Shown here: positions 33,155 to 41,760 of the stretch, piece by piece
How the letters are laid out: the number at the start of each line of letters is the position of its first letter
Numbering within the stretch: the stretch's first letter is position 1
Origin: Fibrobacter sp. UWH4
GTDB taxonomy: Bacteria; Fibrobacterota; Fibrobacteria; Fibrobacterales; Fibrobacteraceae
Direction of reading: 5' to 3'
DNA: 64,000 nucleotides
Assembly: GCF_900142475.1 (NCBI RefSeq)
Contig: NZ_FRAY01000009.1
Coordinates: 48,427 to 112,426 of the forward strand
Made by a program: the position numbers and the translations under genes
The notes under the pieces: model-generated
Seen by the model: the letters and a program-made list of their open reading frames with translations, nothing else
What the model was told of the DNA's origin: nothing
The model's database searches: none

Positions 33155-33367
33155 ATGCTAGTTAAAATTTGGACCGACAGCTTTATCATTACAGGCGAAA
33201 TCGACACGCTCCGCGACGAGCGCCTTACGGACTATATCCGCGAAAACAAGGACTTTATCGCTGTCACGCAGGTGAAAGTCAGCGACAAGAGTGAAAAGGA
33301 CCTGTTCCGTACGCACTTCCTGAATGTGAGCACCCGCCACATCGAGATTATTCTCCCCGCAGAATAA
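33155..33367 (+). CDS. Small conserved-looking protein, possibly DUF6812-like
   Basis: This 70-residue protein is MLVKIWTDSFIITGEIDTL followed by an acidic helix and two predicted strands ending in EIILPAE. The pattern resembles small proteins grouped as DUF6812, but I am not sure of the name. The function is unknown. A TATATT (33143-33148) lies 6 bases before the ATG with no ribosome site, so the mRNA may be leaderless. The codon usage looks like that of neighbouring core genes. Confidence 0.6.
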   Translation: MLVKIWTDSFIITGEIDTLRDERLTDYIRENKDFIAVTQVKVSDKSEKDLFRTHFLNVSTRHIEIILPAE

Positions 33368-33368
33368 A

Positions 33369-33558
33369 GACCGAACCGGCTAAACTCAGCAGATTCCTTA
33401 CTCTGGTGCCGGTTCTCTCGCCAACACGGCTCGCTTGCGCTGAGTCGCTTTTGGCTCACGGACGACCGAACCGGCTAAATTCGGCAGAATCCTTACTCTG
33501 GTGCCGGTTCTCTCGCCAACACGACTCGCTTGCGCCGAGTCGTTTATGGCTCACGGAC
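33369..33558. repeat. Two tandem 95-bp structured repeats
   Basis: Two copies of exactly 95 bp (33369-33463 and 33464-33558) differ at 7 sites. A third copy starts at 33559 and is lost after 6 bases. Each unit has an 8-bp stem GAACCGGC/GCCGGTTC and a second hairpin around CTTGCGC. In the possible pairing CTCAGC/GCTGAG, copy 2 has TTCGGC/GCCGAG, so one A-T pair became G-C on both sides. The adjoining 33579-33619 resembles the GTCATTCT...GGAATCC spacer repeat. Confidence 0.75.
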
Positions 33559-33636
33559 GACCGATCGTTCTCCTTTGTCTGAGCGTCATTCTGGAGACCG
33601 TAAGGTCGACGGAATCCATCAGCAACGTTTTTATGT

Positions 33637-33671
33637 AAAAAAAGTCCCCGCTTTTGCGAGGACTTTTTAAA
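33637..33671. terminator. Bidirectional terminator
   Basis: AAAAAGTCC...GGACTTTTT with a CGCTTTTGCG-containing loop and A and T runs on both sides. It mainly serves the minus-strand OMP gene that ends at 33688. Confidence 0.8.
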
Positions 33672-33687
33672 ATGCTTTTAGGTTCGA

Positions 33688-34431
33688 TTACATGAAGAAC
33701 CAAGTAGCGTAGACGCCAGCCTTCAGACCGAAGTCCAGACGAGACGTGTTTGCTTCTGTAGAAGCGCCGGCGATGCTCGTTTCGTTCGAGGCGAAGGAAT
33801 AGTCAAAGCCCAAGCCAACTTTACCTGTCAGAATCATGTTGGGAACGAGTTCCGCATGGACGCCGAACATGAGGTCAATCAGGAAGTCACCGGAAGATGC
33901 GGTAACTGTGGTCTTTGTTGCAGGGTCTGTCGATTCGATTTCACCGTTGCTGACATAAATCAAGTCAATGCCAGCAGAGGCCGGCAGGAGCGGCATCGGC
34001 AAGAAATAGTCGAAGCCTGCACCGATTGCGAGTCCGGTGTGGTTGTCGCCTGCGTCAGTGGTGATGGTTCCTGCAGGGGTCTTGTTTTCGGTCGAGGTTT
34101 CGCCATAGTGGTACAGGCCGAGAATGGCGGTAACCATCATGCTTTCGTTCAGCTTGATCTTGACATCGATTTCCTTGAGGCCCTTGTCGGCGAAATTGGA
34201 GGTGAGGCCCATTCCGATGCCGAGGAATGCGCTGCCGTCAGATTTTTTCGCTTTCTTTGCGGGTTTTGCTGCAGGAGCCGGAGCGGGAGCTTCGTCTTCT
34301 TCTTCTACCGCGGGAGCAGCTTCTTCGCGGGCCGGGGCATCTTCTTCGTATTCATCTTCGTAGTCGTCCTGGGCGTAGCTATAGCTGCAGAGGGCGAGGG
34401 CCGTAATGGCGGCCAAAAACATCTTTTTCAT
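33688..34431 (-). CDS. Predicted outer membrane beta-barrel protein
   Basis: This 247-residue protein has a signal peptide (MKKMFLAAITALALCSYSYAQ) and a low-complexity acidic then Pro/Ala/Lys segment (residues 22-65: EDEYEEDAPAREE..., APAPAPAAKPAKKAKK). The C-terminal domain has alternating hydrophobic strands and ends in ATWFFM, like small outer membrane porin-fold proteins. The linker could span peptidoglycan or bind it. No specific family is recognised. It is preceded by a clear AAGGAG ribosome site and followed by a bidirectional terminator, so it is monocistronic. Confidence 0.6.
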   Translation of the reverse strand: MKKMFLAAITALALCSYSYAQDDYEDEYEEDAPAREEAAPAVEEEDEAPAPAPAAKPAKKAKKSDGSAFLGIGMGLTSNFADKGLKEIDVKIKLNESMMVTAILGLYHYGETSTENKTPAGTITTDAGDNHTGLAIGAGFDYFLPMPLLPASAGIDLIYVSNGEIESTDPATKTTVTASSGDFLIDLMFGVHAELVPNMILTGKVGLGFDYSFASNETSIAGASTEANTSRLDFGLKAGVYATWFFM

Positions 34432-34541
34432 AAAATACTCCTTATGGTTTGGTTTTCGTGAAATATAATCTAAAAAAACGCCTAGAGTATTGAACTTATG
34501 TAAAATCTGCTAAATAGGCAGGATACGAGGGGAATGCCAAT

Positions 34542-37115
34542 CTAAAATTCCATCGCGATTTTCTTGATCAGGTAGCGGCGGGAGCTTTCGTCAAGTTTTT
34601 TCGGGTCGAATTCTACTCCCATCAGGGCCGCGTAAATGTTGAACGGGCTCACGGTCGTGCCCATGTTGTTGCACTTGACCTTGGTGATGATGGCGCCACC
34701 CGCAATCTGGATTCCGAGCAGGTGCTCGTTCAAGTTGATTTCTTGGCCGCGGTGGTTGAGTACCACGGGGAGCGTCTTGCTTTCGAACTTTTCCATGATG
34801 CCTGCGGGGATTGCGTCGGGCGTGAATGAATAAATCATCGCTGTCGGCATGTGCTTACTGAGCTTTTCCTTGAGCGGTTCGATGTTCACGATTTCCATGC
34901 CGCGCGGGAACGGTCTCGAAAGTTCTGCCATGATCTTTGGCAAGTTTTCCTTGGAAATGTCGAGCGGCTGCAACAGGTCCACGCTGATGACTTCGCAATA
35001 AGTTTCAAGGCCCAAAGGGAGCGCGCCCATGTTCGAAATACGCGGTTTCGGGCTGAAGCCTTCGCTGAACTTGATGGGAATGCCAGCACAAAGGAATGTA
35101 CGCTCAAAGAAGCTGAGCATGTTCTGGTGCGGCAGGAATCTGCTGAGGCCCGTCTTCTTGAAGGTAATCTTGTAGCTGTGGCAGCTCTTTTGTGTGGGGC
35201 GGCGTTCGGCGACAAGTTTCTTGATTTCTTCGGGCGTGCGGCTCGGGGCCTTGTGACGTACCGGGTCGTTCGCGAGCTTGATTTCGGCGCCAAATCCTGG
35301 AATGCCGCACTTCTGGCAATCGCCCCATTTGCAGTTGGGCACCGGAGCGGAATCTTCCTTGAAGGCCTTTTCCCATTCGCCACGCAGGTACTGCTTGCTG
35401 GTTCCAGCGTGAATGAAATCCCACGGAAATACTTCGTCCTTATCGCGCATGCGGTACACCCAGCTGGTGTCGTAGCCGCATTCGTCCCAGACCTGCAACC
35501 ACTTGTCAAAATCGAAACGGTAGGAATCGCTTTCGAAGGTAATGCCCTTCTTGTAAGCCGCGTAAATGACGGGGCCGAGCCTGCGGTCGCCGCGGCTGTA
35601 AATGGCTTCGAGGAAACTCGTTTCCCAACCGGCCCAGTTCACCTTTACGTTCGGGTGGCGGAAGAATCTTTCGCGCACGTAGCGGATATGCTTGAGCGCG
35701 GTTTCCTTGTCCATGAAGGGCGCCCATTGGAGTCCCGTAAACGACTTCGGAATGAGGATGCCCATACTCACGGCAATCTGGCATCCGCGCAGGTACTTGC
35801 GGCCAATCTTCACCAGGTTTTCGATTAAGTTGCAGAACGCTTCCATGTCCTGCTCATTTTCTGTCGGGAAACCGATCATTGTGTACAACTTAATTTTGTT
35901 GAATCCGCTACTGAAGGCGTGCTCGGCGGCGTTGTACATGTCCTGGTCGCTGATGGTCTTGTTGATCATCTTGCGGATTCGTTCGGAGCCTGTTTCGGGA
36001 GCGAAGGTCGCGCTACGGCCGCCCTTGAGGGCCGAAATCTTCTGGGCGAGCGTTTCGCCGAAGGCGTTCACGCGGATACTCGGAAGGCTCACGTCCACGG
36101 TGTCAAAGAACGGGTCGTCAATGATGGAGTCGGTCAGGCCTTCCACGGGCTTGTAGTCGGCGGTGGAGAGGCTGAGAAGTCCGAGTTCACGTTCGCCGGT
36201 CGCCTTGATGCCAGCCTTGGCGATATCCAAAACATCATCGGGGTCGAGTTCGCGGCAAGGTCTGTACCAGATTCCTGCCTGGCAGAACCTACAACCCTGG
36301 GCGCAACCGCGCATGACTTCCACGCTGAATCGGTTATGCACCAACTGCATGTTCGCAATCAGGTTCTTGATGGGGTAGTTCTTCGGGTCCATCACCGGAA
36401 TGAACTGCCTGCGAACGCCGTTGGTATTCTGGTAGCTGCCCTTGGCGGGTTCAGCCGGAACGATGTCGCCAAATTCGTTGGTGATGACGGGGCGTAGGCT
36501 CGGTACGTACACACCGTCGATTTTGGACAAATTCTCTAATATCTGGGCGCGGGGGAGGCCCGCCTTTCTTCCTTCTCCTACGCAACGCAAAAACTTCACA
36601 ATCATGTCTTCGCCGTCGCCGATCATGAAGGCGTCAAAGAAGTCGGCAACCGGTTCGGGGTTTGCCATGGCAGGGCCGCCTGCGACAACAATCGGATCTT
36701 CTTCGCGTCGGTCCTTCTGCCACACGGGAATGCGTGCGATGTCCAGCACGTAGGGCACGTTCGTAAAATTGAGCTCCGTCTGGAGCGTCATGCCGACCAC
36801 TTCGAAATCACGCACGGGCGTGTAGCTCGCGTAGCTGTACAGCGGAATGTCGTACTTCTCCATTTCTTTCGCCATGTCGTCCCACGGCGCAAACGAAACT
36901 TCGCACAGCAGGTCGCTCTCGCGGTTGATCACATGGTACAGAATACGGATTCCGTTATTGCTCATGCCGATTTCGTACTTGTCGGGGAACACGAACGCCA
37001 TGTTGCAGAGCATCTGGCTGTGGTCTTTGACGACACTGTTCGCTTCACCGCCCATGTATCTAGCAGGACTTTCGACGGCAGGGAGGGCAAGGGCAATTTT
37101 TTCAAGAATGGTCAT
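34542..37115 (-). CDS. Radical SAM protein with DUF2344 domain (TIGR03960/TIGR03936 type)
   Basis: This 857-residue protein has a B12-binding-like N-terminal domain and a radical SAM domain with MRGCAQGCRFCQAG (C-x3-C-x2-C) near residue 265. A C-terminal DUF2344 domain (from about residue 640: KTGLSRFLPHQNMLSFFERTF...KFSEGFSPKPRIS) completes it. This fusion is a known conserved bacterial arrangement (TIGR03960 plus TIGR03936) often found near ribosomal L21 and Rne genes. A role in RNA modification is suspected but not proven to my knowledge. Length and motifs appear complete. It is divergent to the GGDEF-like gene. Confidence 0.85.
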   Translation of the reverse strand: MTILEKIALALPAVESPARYMGGEANSVVKDHSQMLCNMAFVFPDKYEIGMSNNGIRILYHVINRESDLLCEVSFAPWDDMAKEMEKYDIPLYSYASYTPVRDFEVVGMTLQTELNFTNVPYVLDIARIPVWQKDRREEDPIVVAGGPAMANPEPVADFFDAFMIGDGEDMIVKFLRCVGEGRKAGLPRAQILENLSKIDGVYVPSLRPVITNEFGDIVPAEPAKGSYQNTNGVRRQFIPVMDPKNYPIKNLIANMQLVHNRFSVEVMRGCAQGCRFCQAGIWYRPCRELDPDDVLDIAKAGIKATGERELGLLSLSTADYKPVEGLTDSIIDDPFFDTVDVSLPSIRVNAFGETLAQKISALKGGRSATFAPETGSERIRKMINKTISDQDMYNAAEHAFSSGFNKIKLYTMIGFPTENEQDMEAFCNLIENLVKIGRKYLRGCQIAVSMGILIPKSFTGLQWAPFMDKETALKHIRYVRERFFRHPNVKVNWAGWETSFLEAIYSRGDRRLGPVIYAAYKKGITFESDSYRFDFDKWLQVWDECGYDTSWVYRMRDKDEVFPWDFIHAGTSKQYLRGEWEKAFKEDSAPVPNCKWGDCQKCGIPGFGAEIKLANDPVRHKAPSRTPEEIKKLVAERRPTQKSCHSYKITFKKTGLSRFLPHQNMLSFFERTFLCAGIPIKFSEGFSPKPRISNMGALPLGLETYCEVISVDLLQPLDISKENLPKIMAELSRPFPRGMEIVNIEPLKEKLSKHMPTAMIYSFTPDAIPAGIMEKFESKTLPVVLNHRGQEINLNEHLLGIQIAGGAIITKVKCNNMGTTVSPFNIYAALMGVEFDPKKLDESSRRYLIKKIAMEF

Positions 37116-37142
37116 AAAGGCAAATTTAGATTTATTTTATAT

Positions 37143-37178
37143 CAATTCCGAATTCTGAGGTCCGAATTCCGAATTTCT
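37143..37178. repeat. GAATTC-type spacer repeat, short copy
   Basis: AATTCCGAATTCTGAGG and TCCGAATTCCGAATTTC match the right arm of the repeat at 32160-32230. It lies in the 75-bp divergent spacer between two genes, close to both starts. Confidence 0.6.
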
Positions 37179-37190
37179 TTAACTACATTT

Positions 37191-38549
37191 ATGGACATGA
37201 GTATGGTTTCTTATTTCTTTTGGCTGGTTGCATTCATTGCCGGGGTCGTCGTTGCGTATTTCGTTCCCGAAACGAGTCTCTCTATCGGCGGAAAGTTCTT
37301 CTTTATCGGGGCGTGGGGCGTGGTCCTCGGTTTCGTCCTGTTCTCTATCTGCCGCAAGAAGGTCGAAAATGCCGAAGTCGAATTCACCGAAACGCTCAAT
37401 TCCATTAAAGGCGAACGGTTCGACCTTGCGACAAGGATGCCCGTAAACGAGAAACCCGAACCTGAACCCGAAGATTTACCACTTCCGAAGGGTGCGGTTC
37501 CCGCAAAAGAAGCCTTGAAGAAAATCGAAGAAGTTGCACTCCGCGTTGGCTTCCCGCTGGAAGCCTGGCGCAAGTACGCGCGCTGCCTTTTGAAGGACCG
37601 GCCGGTTCCCGAGGTGGTCAAGGCGCTGGAAGAACTGCTCCCGAAACTTTTCCCGAACGCCTCCGGAATCCTCTATATGTATGCCGGGACGCAGACCGAC
37701 CTGCACAAGGTGCTTTCCTTCGGCGGCTATATGATTAGCGACGATGTCATCCGTCCGGCGGAATGCGCCAGCTTCGATGCAGGCGATATTGTTATCTCGG
37801 ACTACTCCAATCCGAACCTGACTGGTGGATGCACCCATTTGCACCACCACCCGCACGGAGTTTCCTTCTGCGCGCCGATTGAGGGTATCGAGGAACATTT
37901 CGGAATCTTGTCGGTGCAGACGGATGCCCTTCCCGATAACGAATCGATGGACGATTGGCATGCCAAGGTGAGTATCGTTGCGACTACGTTCGGCCAGTAT
38001 GTGGCGAACCAGAACCTGAACATCCGTTTCAAGCAGCAGAGTATCCGCGACAGCCTGACGGGCCTGTTCAATCGCCGCTACATGGAAGAATCCCTGGCGC
38101 GTGAAGTCTCTGCCGCGATTCGCCATAACAGTCCGATTGGCCTTATCATGCTGTATCCCGATGCCATTGTGGACATCTTGCAGAGCAAGGGTCGCCATGC
38201 GGTTGAGCAGTTGCTGTGGGAACTGGGCCAGCGTCTTCCCGGTTACGTGCGCTCCGAAGATATTCCCTGCCGTTACGAAGGTGAAGTCTTCTGCGTTATT
38301 CTGCCGGGGGCAGACCTCAAGATTACGCGTCAGCGTGCCGAAAAAATCCGCAACGAAATTTCCCAGTTGCAGATTGCTTACGGTGACGCCATCCTCTCGA
38401 CCACCCTCAGCGTGGGCGTCTCTGTGATGCCGGTGCATGCGGGCGATGCGAACACGTTGCTCTATACGGCGGGAGCCTCGATGCACATGGCGATCGAGGC
38501 TGCGGGTAACAGGGTCGTTCTCGCCGACTCCCTGCCTAAAAAATCCTAA
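37191..38549 (+). CDS. Membrane GAF-like/GGDEF protein with degenerate active site
   Basis: This 452-residue protein has two N-terminal membrane segments (about residues 6-25 and 32-50), a linker, a GAF-like sensory region (about 120-290) and a C-terminal GGDEF-fold domain starting RDSLTGLFNRRYMEE. The active-site loop is RYEGEVFCV instead of RYGGEEF, and the metal-binding strand reads LIMLYPDAIVD instead of the usual LDIDxFK. It is therefore probably not a diguanylate cyclase and may bind a ligand or signal by shape. The ATG at 37191 follows ACTACATTT directly. In-frame codons upstream run through the spacer repeat. Confidence 0.75.
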   Translation: MDMSMVSYFFWLVAFIAGVVVAYFVPETSLSIGGKFFFIGAWGVVLGFVLFSICRKKVENAEVEFTETLNSIKGERFDLATRMPVNEKPEPEPEDLPLPKGAVPAKEALKKIEEVALRVGFPLEAWRKYARCLLKDRPVPEVVKALEELLPKLFPNASGILYMYAGTQTDLHKVLSFGGYMISDDVIRPAECASFDAGDIVISDYSNPNLTGGCTHLHHHPHGVSFCAPIEGIEEHFGILSVQTDALPDNESMDDWHAKVSIVATTFGQYVANQNLNIRFKQQSIRDSLTGLFNRRYMEESLAREVSAAIRHNSPIGLIMLYPDAIVDILQSKGRHAVEQLLWELGQRLPGYVRSEDIPCRYEGEVFCVILPGADLKITRQRAEKIRNEISQLQIAYGDAILSTTLSVGVSVMPVHAGDANTLLYTAGASMHMAIEAAGNRVVLADSLPKKS

Positions 38550-38577
38550 ATCAAATCAAGACATTGAAAAACAAAAA

Positions 38578-38607
38578 CACAGCTGACTTGCGCCAGCTGT
38601 GCTTTTT
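38578..38607 (+). terminator. Terminator after the GGDEF-like gene
   Basis: The hairpin CACAGCTG-ACTTGCGC-CAGCTGTG is followed by CTTTTTGGG. The rest of the 38550-38814 spacer holds AT-rich sequence with a short inverted repeat, TCGTTGTGGTTTTTACAACGA, around 38698-38718. Confidence 0.8.
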
Positions 38608-38814
38608 GGGGGTTAGGAGGAGAACAAAGAGTTCTTGACTCTTAAATTAGAAAAAAACAATCCCCTTGACCACTTTTTCGTGTGACGTCTGAAACAAATC
38701 GTTGTGGTTTTTACAACGATTCACAACGATGGAACTCCTGTTCAAATGTCGATTTAAAGCCTTCTGTCTTGCAAGATTTGGTTTGCATTTGGAAATATTG
38801 CTATCTTGTTACAT

Positions 38815-39804
38815 ATGAAAAAGTTTATTGCGCCATTAGTGTTGCTCGTGCTGACCTGTTCTCTCGTGGCTTTCTTGACCATCGATGGTTCGGGTGTGCG
38901 TTCGTCGTTTGACGCCGAAGCTTACTTGTCTTCCCGCGCTAGGATTGACTCCCTTGAACAGGCTTTGTGGAATTCCCGCACGAGTCCTGATCGTCAGGTT
39001 GAAATTCGCCTGCAGCTTGATTCGGCCTGGGAACAGCTTTCTGCTATGCGTTCTGCTCCGGAACAATCTCCCGAAGAGGTGTCGACGGTTGGTGGAGTGC
39101 CGCTTTCCTTCGACACGGTCAAGTGGATAATCGTCGGTGTTGCGGCGATTGCAATTTGCGTGGTGGTGTTGGTATTGATTTTGCGCAAGCGTCAGGAAAT
39201 TATTACGCGCCGTATGGAAGCCATCAAGGCGGAACGCTTCAAGGAAACGAAGGCCGGACTTGATGATGCTACGATTCCTCCGCGTCCGCGTCGTGAAAAG
39301 CGTTCGATTATAGCTGATGTCGAAGCCTATGCCGCGGCCCAGCAAAAGCGCGAAGCTGAAGCGGCTATGCAGTCGGTAGCCCCCGCCGCTGCTCCTGCGG
39401 CTTCTAACGAAACTCCGGAACCGAAGGTCGTCTTTGAAGATGAAAACGGCGTTCCCGAAAACAAGATCCTGACGGGCGCTCCGGATTCCAAGCCGACGCT
39501 TAGACCGACCGCCAAGGAGCGCATCACCTCTGCGATGCAGAATCTTTCCGATGTGTTGCGCGCGCCTCGCGGGCTCTCCCGTGAACGCACCATGAAACTG
39601 CGTGCGCAGAGCCGCAATATGACCGGCGACCCGAACTTGCAGGTGAAAAGCCCTCTCGAGATCACCCGCTTTGACCGCGAGTCGAACGAGAAGGTGAAGA
39701 TTTTGCAGATGTCCCGTCGCGGTTTCCCGGCGTCCGCTATTGCGTCTAGCCTGAAGATTTCTCAGGAAAAGGTCGAAGCTGTCATTAAGGAAGCCATGGG
39801 CTAA
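38815..39804 (+). CDS. Membrane protein with C-terminal helix-turn-helix-like (DUF6115-like) end
   Basis: This 329-residue protein has an N-terminal signal anchor (KKFIAPLVLLVLTCSLVAFL), a coiled-coil-like stretch (SRARIDSLEQALW... to about residue 75) and a membrane segment at about 93-118 (WIIVGVAAIAICVVVLVLILRKR, split by charged ends). A long charged linker follows. The last 35 residues (VKILQMSRRGFPASAIASSLKISQEKVEAVI) resemble the HTH-like ends of DUF6115 proteins. The function is unknown. It overlaps truA by TAATG. The ATG at 38815 is chosen over an upstream TTG at 38806. Confidence 0.55.
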   Translation: MKKFIAPLVLLVLTCSLVAFLTIDGSGVRSSFDAEAYLSSRARIDSLEQALWNSRTSPDRQVEIRLQLDSAWEQLSAMRSAPEQSPEEVSTVGGVPLSFDTVKWIIVGVAAIAICVVVLVLILRKRQEIITRRMEAIKAERFKETKAGLDDATIPPRPRREKRSIIADVEAYAAAQQKREAEAAMQSVAPAAAPAASNETPEPKVVFEDENGVPENKILTGAPDSKPTLRPTAKERITSAMQNLSDVLRAPRGLSRERTMKLRAQSRNMTGDPNLQVKSPLEITRFDRESNEKVKILQMSRRGFPASAIASSLKISQEKVEAVIKEAMG

Positions 39805-40556
39805 TGCGTTACCGCTTTCGTTGCGAATATCTGGGATCGGCCTTTTACGGCTGGCAAGCCCAGAACGAAGGTGGAAAGACAAAATTTGTCACGGTTCAGT
39901 CTGCGCTGGAAGAAGCGCTCGCTATTGCCCTGAGAACTCCTGTCCGTATTACGGGATCAGGCCGTACCGATACGGGAGTGCATGCGCGTGGCCAATGTGT
40001 CCACTTTGACTTTGATGGTGAAATAGACTGCGTGAGGCTGGAACGTTCCATTAACGGGTTGACCAAGCGGCTGATTCGCATCCGCGACTTGGAACCCTGC
40101 GCTCCGGATTTCCATTCGCGTTACGATGCACTTTGCCGTTATTACCAGTACACGATTTTTACTCGCCCCGTGGCGCTGATGCGCGATTTCGGTTGGGAAT
40201 GCGGCTCGTTGAATTTGGATCTGGAATCGATGGAGAAAGAGGCGGAATCTTTCTTGGGGGAACACGACTTTATTGATTTCTGCATTCCCCGGAACGATGG
40301 CAAGCCGACGGACTGCATCTTGACGGAATTTAGGCTCGAACGGCTAAATGACTGGAGCTGTATGTTTCACATCAAGGGAAACCGTTTTTTGCACCGCCAG
40401 GTGCGCGCCATGGTCGGCACGTTGTTTGACGTCGGTCGCGGACGGTACCCCCTCGGGACCGTAAACCGCATTTTTGAGAAGAATTTCAAGGGCGAACGCA
40501 CCTGGGCGCCCCCGCAGGGCCTTGTCCTGCAGAACGTCGAGTACCGCGATTACTAG
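39804..40556 (+). CDS. truA: tRNA pseudouridine(38-40) synthase TruA
   Basis: This 250-residue enzyme makes pseudouridine in the anticodon stem-loop of tRNAs. It shows the TruA pattern: RYRFRCEYLGSAFYGWQAQ at the start, and the catalytic aspartate in GSGRTDTGVHARGQ (near residue 58). YYQYTIF (the tyrosine that stacks on the active site) and FLHRQVRAMVGTLFDVGRG complete it. Length and motifs are complete. The start overlaps the previous stop (TAATG), so the two genes are co-translated. Confidence 0.95.
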   Translation: MRYRFRCEYLGSAFYGWQAQNEGGKTKFVTVQSALEEALAIALRTPVRITGSGRTDTGVHARGQCVHFDFDGEIDCVRLERSINGLTKRLIRIRDLEPCAPDFHSRYDALCRYYQYTIFTRPVALMRDFGWECGSLNLDLESMEKEAESFLGEHDFIDFCIPRNDGKPTDCILTEFRLERLNDWSCMFHIKGNRFLHRQVRAMVGTLFDVGRGRYPLGTVNRIFEKNFKGERTWAPPQGLVLQNVEYRDY

Positions 40557-40672
40557 TTGTGATACAGACTACAATATTCCATATTGGAATACTACATTTT
40601 TACTACAAAATTCTGTATTGTAAAGTTATTTTTTATATTTGTCTCGTAAACTCTCCCAATAAGGGGGCTATT

Positions 40673-41533
40673 ATGTTTATTCAGGTGTTGAGATGGTTCG
40701 CTGACAAGATGTCGATGAAACCGGTGTCTGTGGATGCCGCGGGTTCTCGGACGTGTTCAAAAAAGAAGGCCGGTTTCACGATCGTGGAACTGATGGTCGT
40801 GATTATTATTGTGGATCTTCTTTCGGGCGTGGCTGTACCGAAATTGACGGACATGATTGAACGTGCTAAACAAAGGATCGATTTAATGACGCTCTATCAG
40901 CTTAGGGATGCGGTGAACAGGCATATGTACGAAAGCGATATGTTCTCGGTTGCGAATGCCGGGGATTCTACTTATGCTAAAAATTTATCAAATTGGCTTA
41001 AGGATGGTGCTGGTGCAACTCTATTTATTATGGAGCTGCACAGTGTTATGCCAGCCAATTTTCAGGGCAAGCGTGATGCGCAAAATAACGTTAGTGAGCT
41101 TATGTATAAAGGAGGTTTCTTAAAAGATGTCTTTGATGAAGCCGGAATGGGGGCCATCGGAGATATCGTTGCTCAACGTTACAAATACGCCAACAAAGCG
41201 GATTCAATAAAGGGTAATTCGAGATTTATTGCAACAACCGTATCGAACGGAGCAAATAAAAACTATGTCAGAACGTATCCCACCAAACCCGTATTCATCA
41301 GCAAAGCTTTAAATTACAGCAGTACCAACTCTGGAACAAACCAATATCGCGTTGGCTTTAAACTTCAATGGACGAATAAGGACCCTAATAGCCATTCTAT
41401 AGAGGTTTTCATAGGTAAAGAGAAGGCTTCCGATGCCGAAGGACGGTGGGATAGTGCTATGTTGACTTGTCAGGGCGTTTGCTTCTCTACGTATGGGAGC
41501 AAAGGTTGCCAGAAATCAACTTGTGTCCGGTAG
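40673..41533 (+). CDS. Type IV prepilin-like protein with long leader
   Basis: This 286-residue prepilin or pseudopilin has the class III signal KKKAG^FTIVELMVVIII with the cut after G34 and E5 of the mature helix (residue 39). The leader of 34 residues is much longer than the 5 of the main pilin. The assembly helix carries an aspartate (IIIVDLLSGVAVPKL) where most pilins have glycine. The C-terminal 220 residues are unlike the 4360 pilin and include two cysteines near the end (LTCQGVC.., GCQKSTC). It may be a minor pilin or a secretion pseudopilin. The ATG at 40673 follows AAGGGGG. Confidence 0.75.
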   Translation: MFIQVLRWFADKMSMKPVSVDAAGSRTCSKKKAGFTIVELMVVIIIVDLLSGVAVPKLTDMIERAKQRIDLMTLYQLRDAVNRHMYESDMFSVANAGDSTYAKNLSNWLKDGAGATLFIMELHSVMPANFQGKRDAQNNVSELMYKGGFLKDVFDEAGMGAIGDIVAQRYKYANKADSIKGNSRFIATTVSNGANKNYVRTYPTKPVFISKALNYSSTNSGTNQYRVGFKLQWTNKDPNSHSIEVFIGKEKASDAEGRWDSAMLTCQGVCFSTYGSKGCQKSTCVR

Positions 41534-41539
41534 ATAAAT

Positions 41540-41565
41540 CAAGGTTGCCTTAAGGCAACCTTTTT
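41540..41565 (+). terminator. Terminator of the prepilin-like gene
   Basis: A perfect 9-bp stem AAGGTTGCC/GGCAACCTT with a TTAA loop, followed by TTTT. The remaining spacer to 41760 shows nothing else that I can support. Confidence 0.85.
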
Positions 41566-41760
41566 GATGCTTAAATTACTAAAAAGTAAATGTGGCTAGA
41601 TGCTGTCGTCTAATATGACTCAAGGATGAATGCGACGGGGAATTTCGGATCGTTATAGGACGTCTAGTGCCCGTAACTAAGTGGATTCTTCCCTCAATCT
41701 TCTAAATAAAGCTTTTTGTAATTTGACTTGTAATGAGCTTTTTACTAAATTTGGGCTACT

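Noticed and set aside
33369..33558. CRISPR or tRNA-like origin of the 95-bp units
   Set aside because: There are only two adjacent copies with no variable spacers, and no cloverleaf or CCA end can be drawn.
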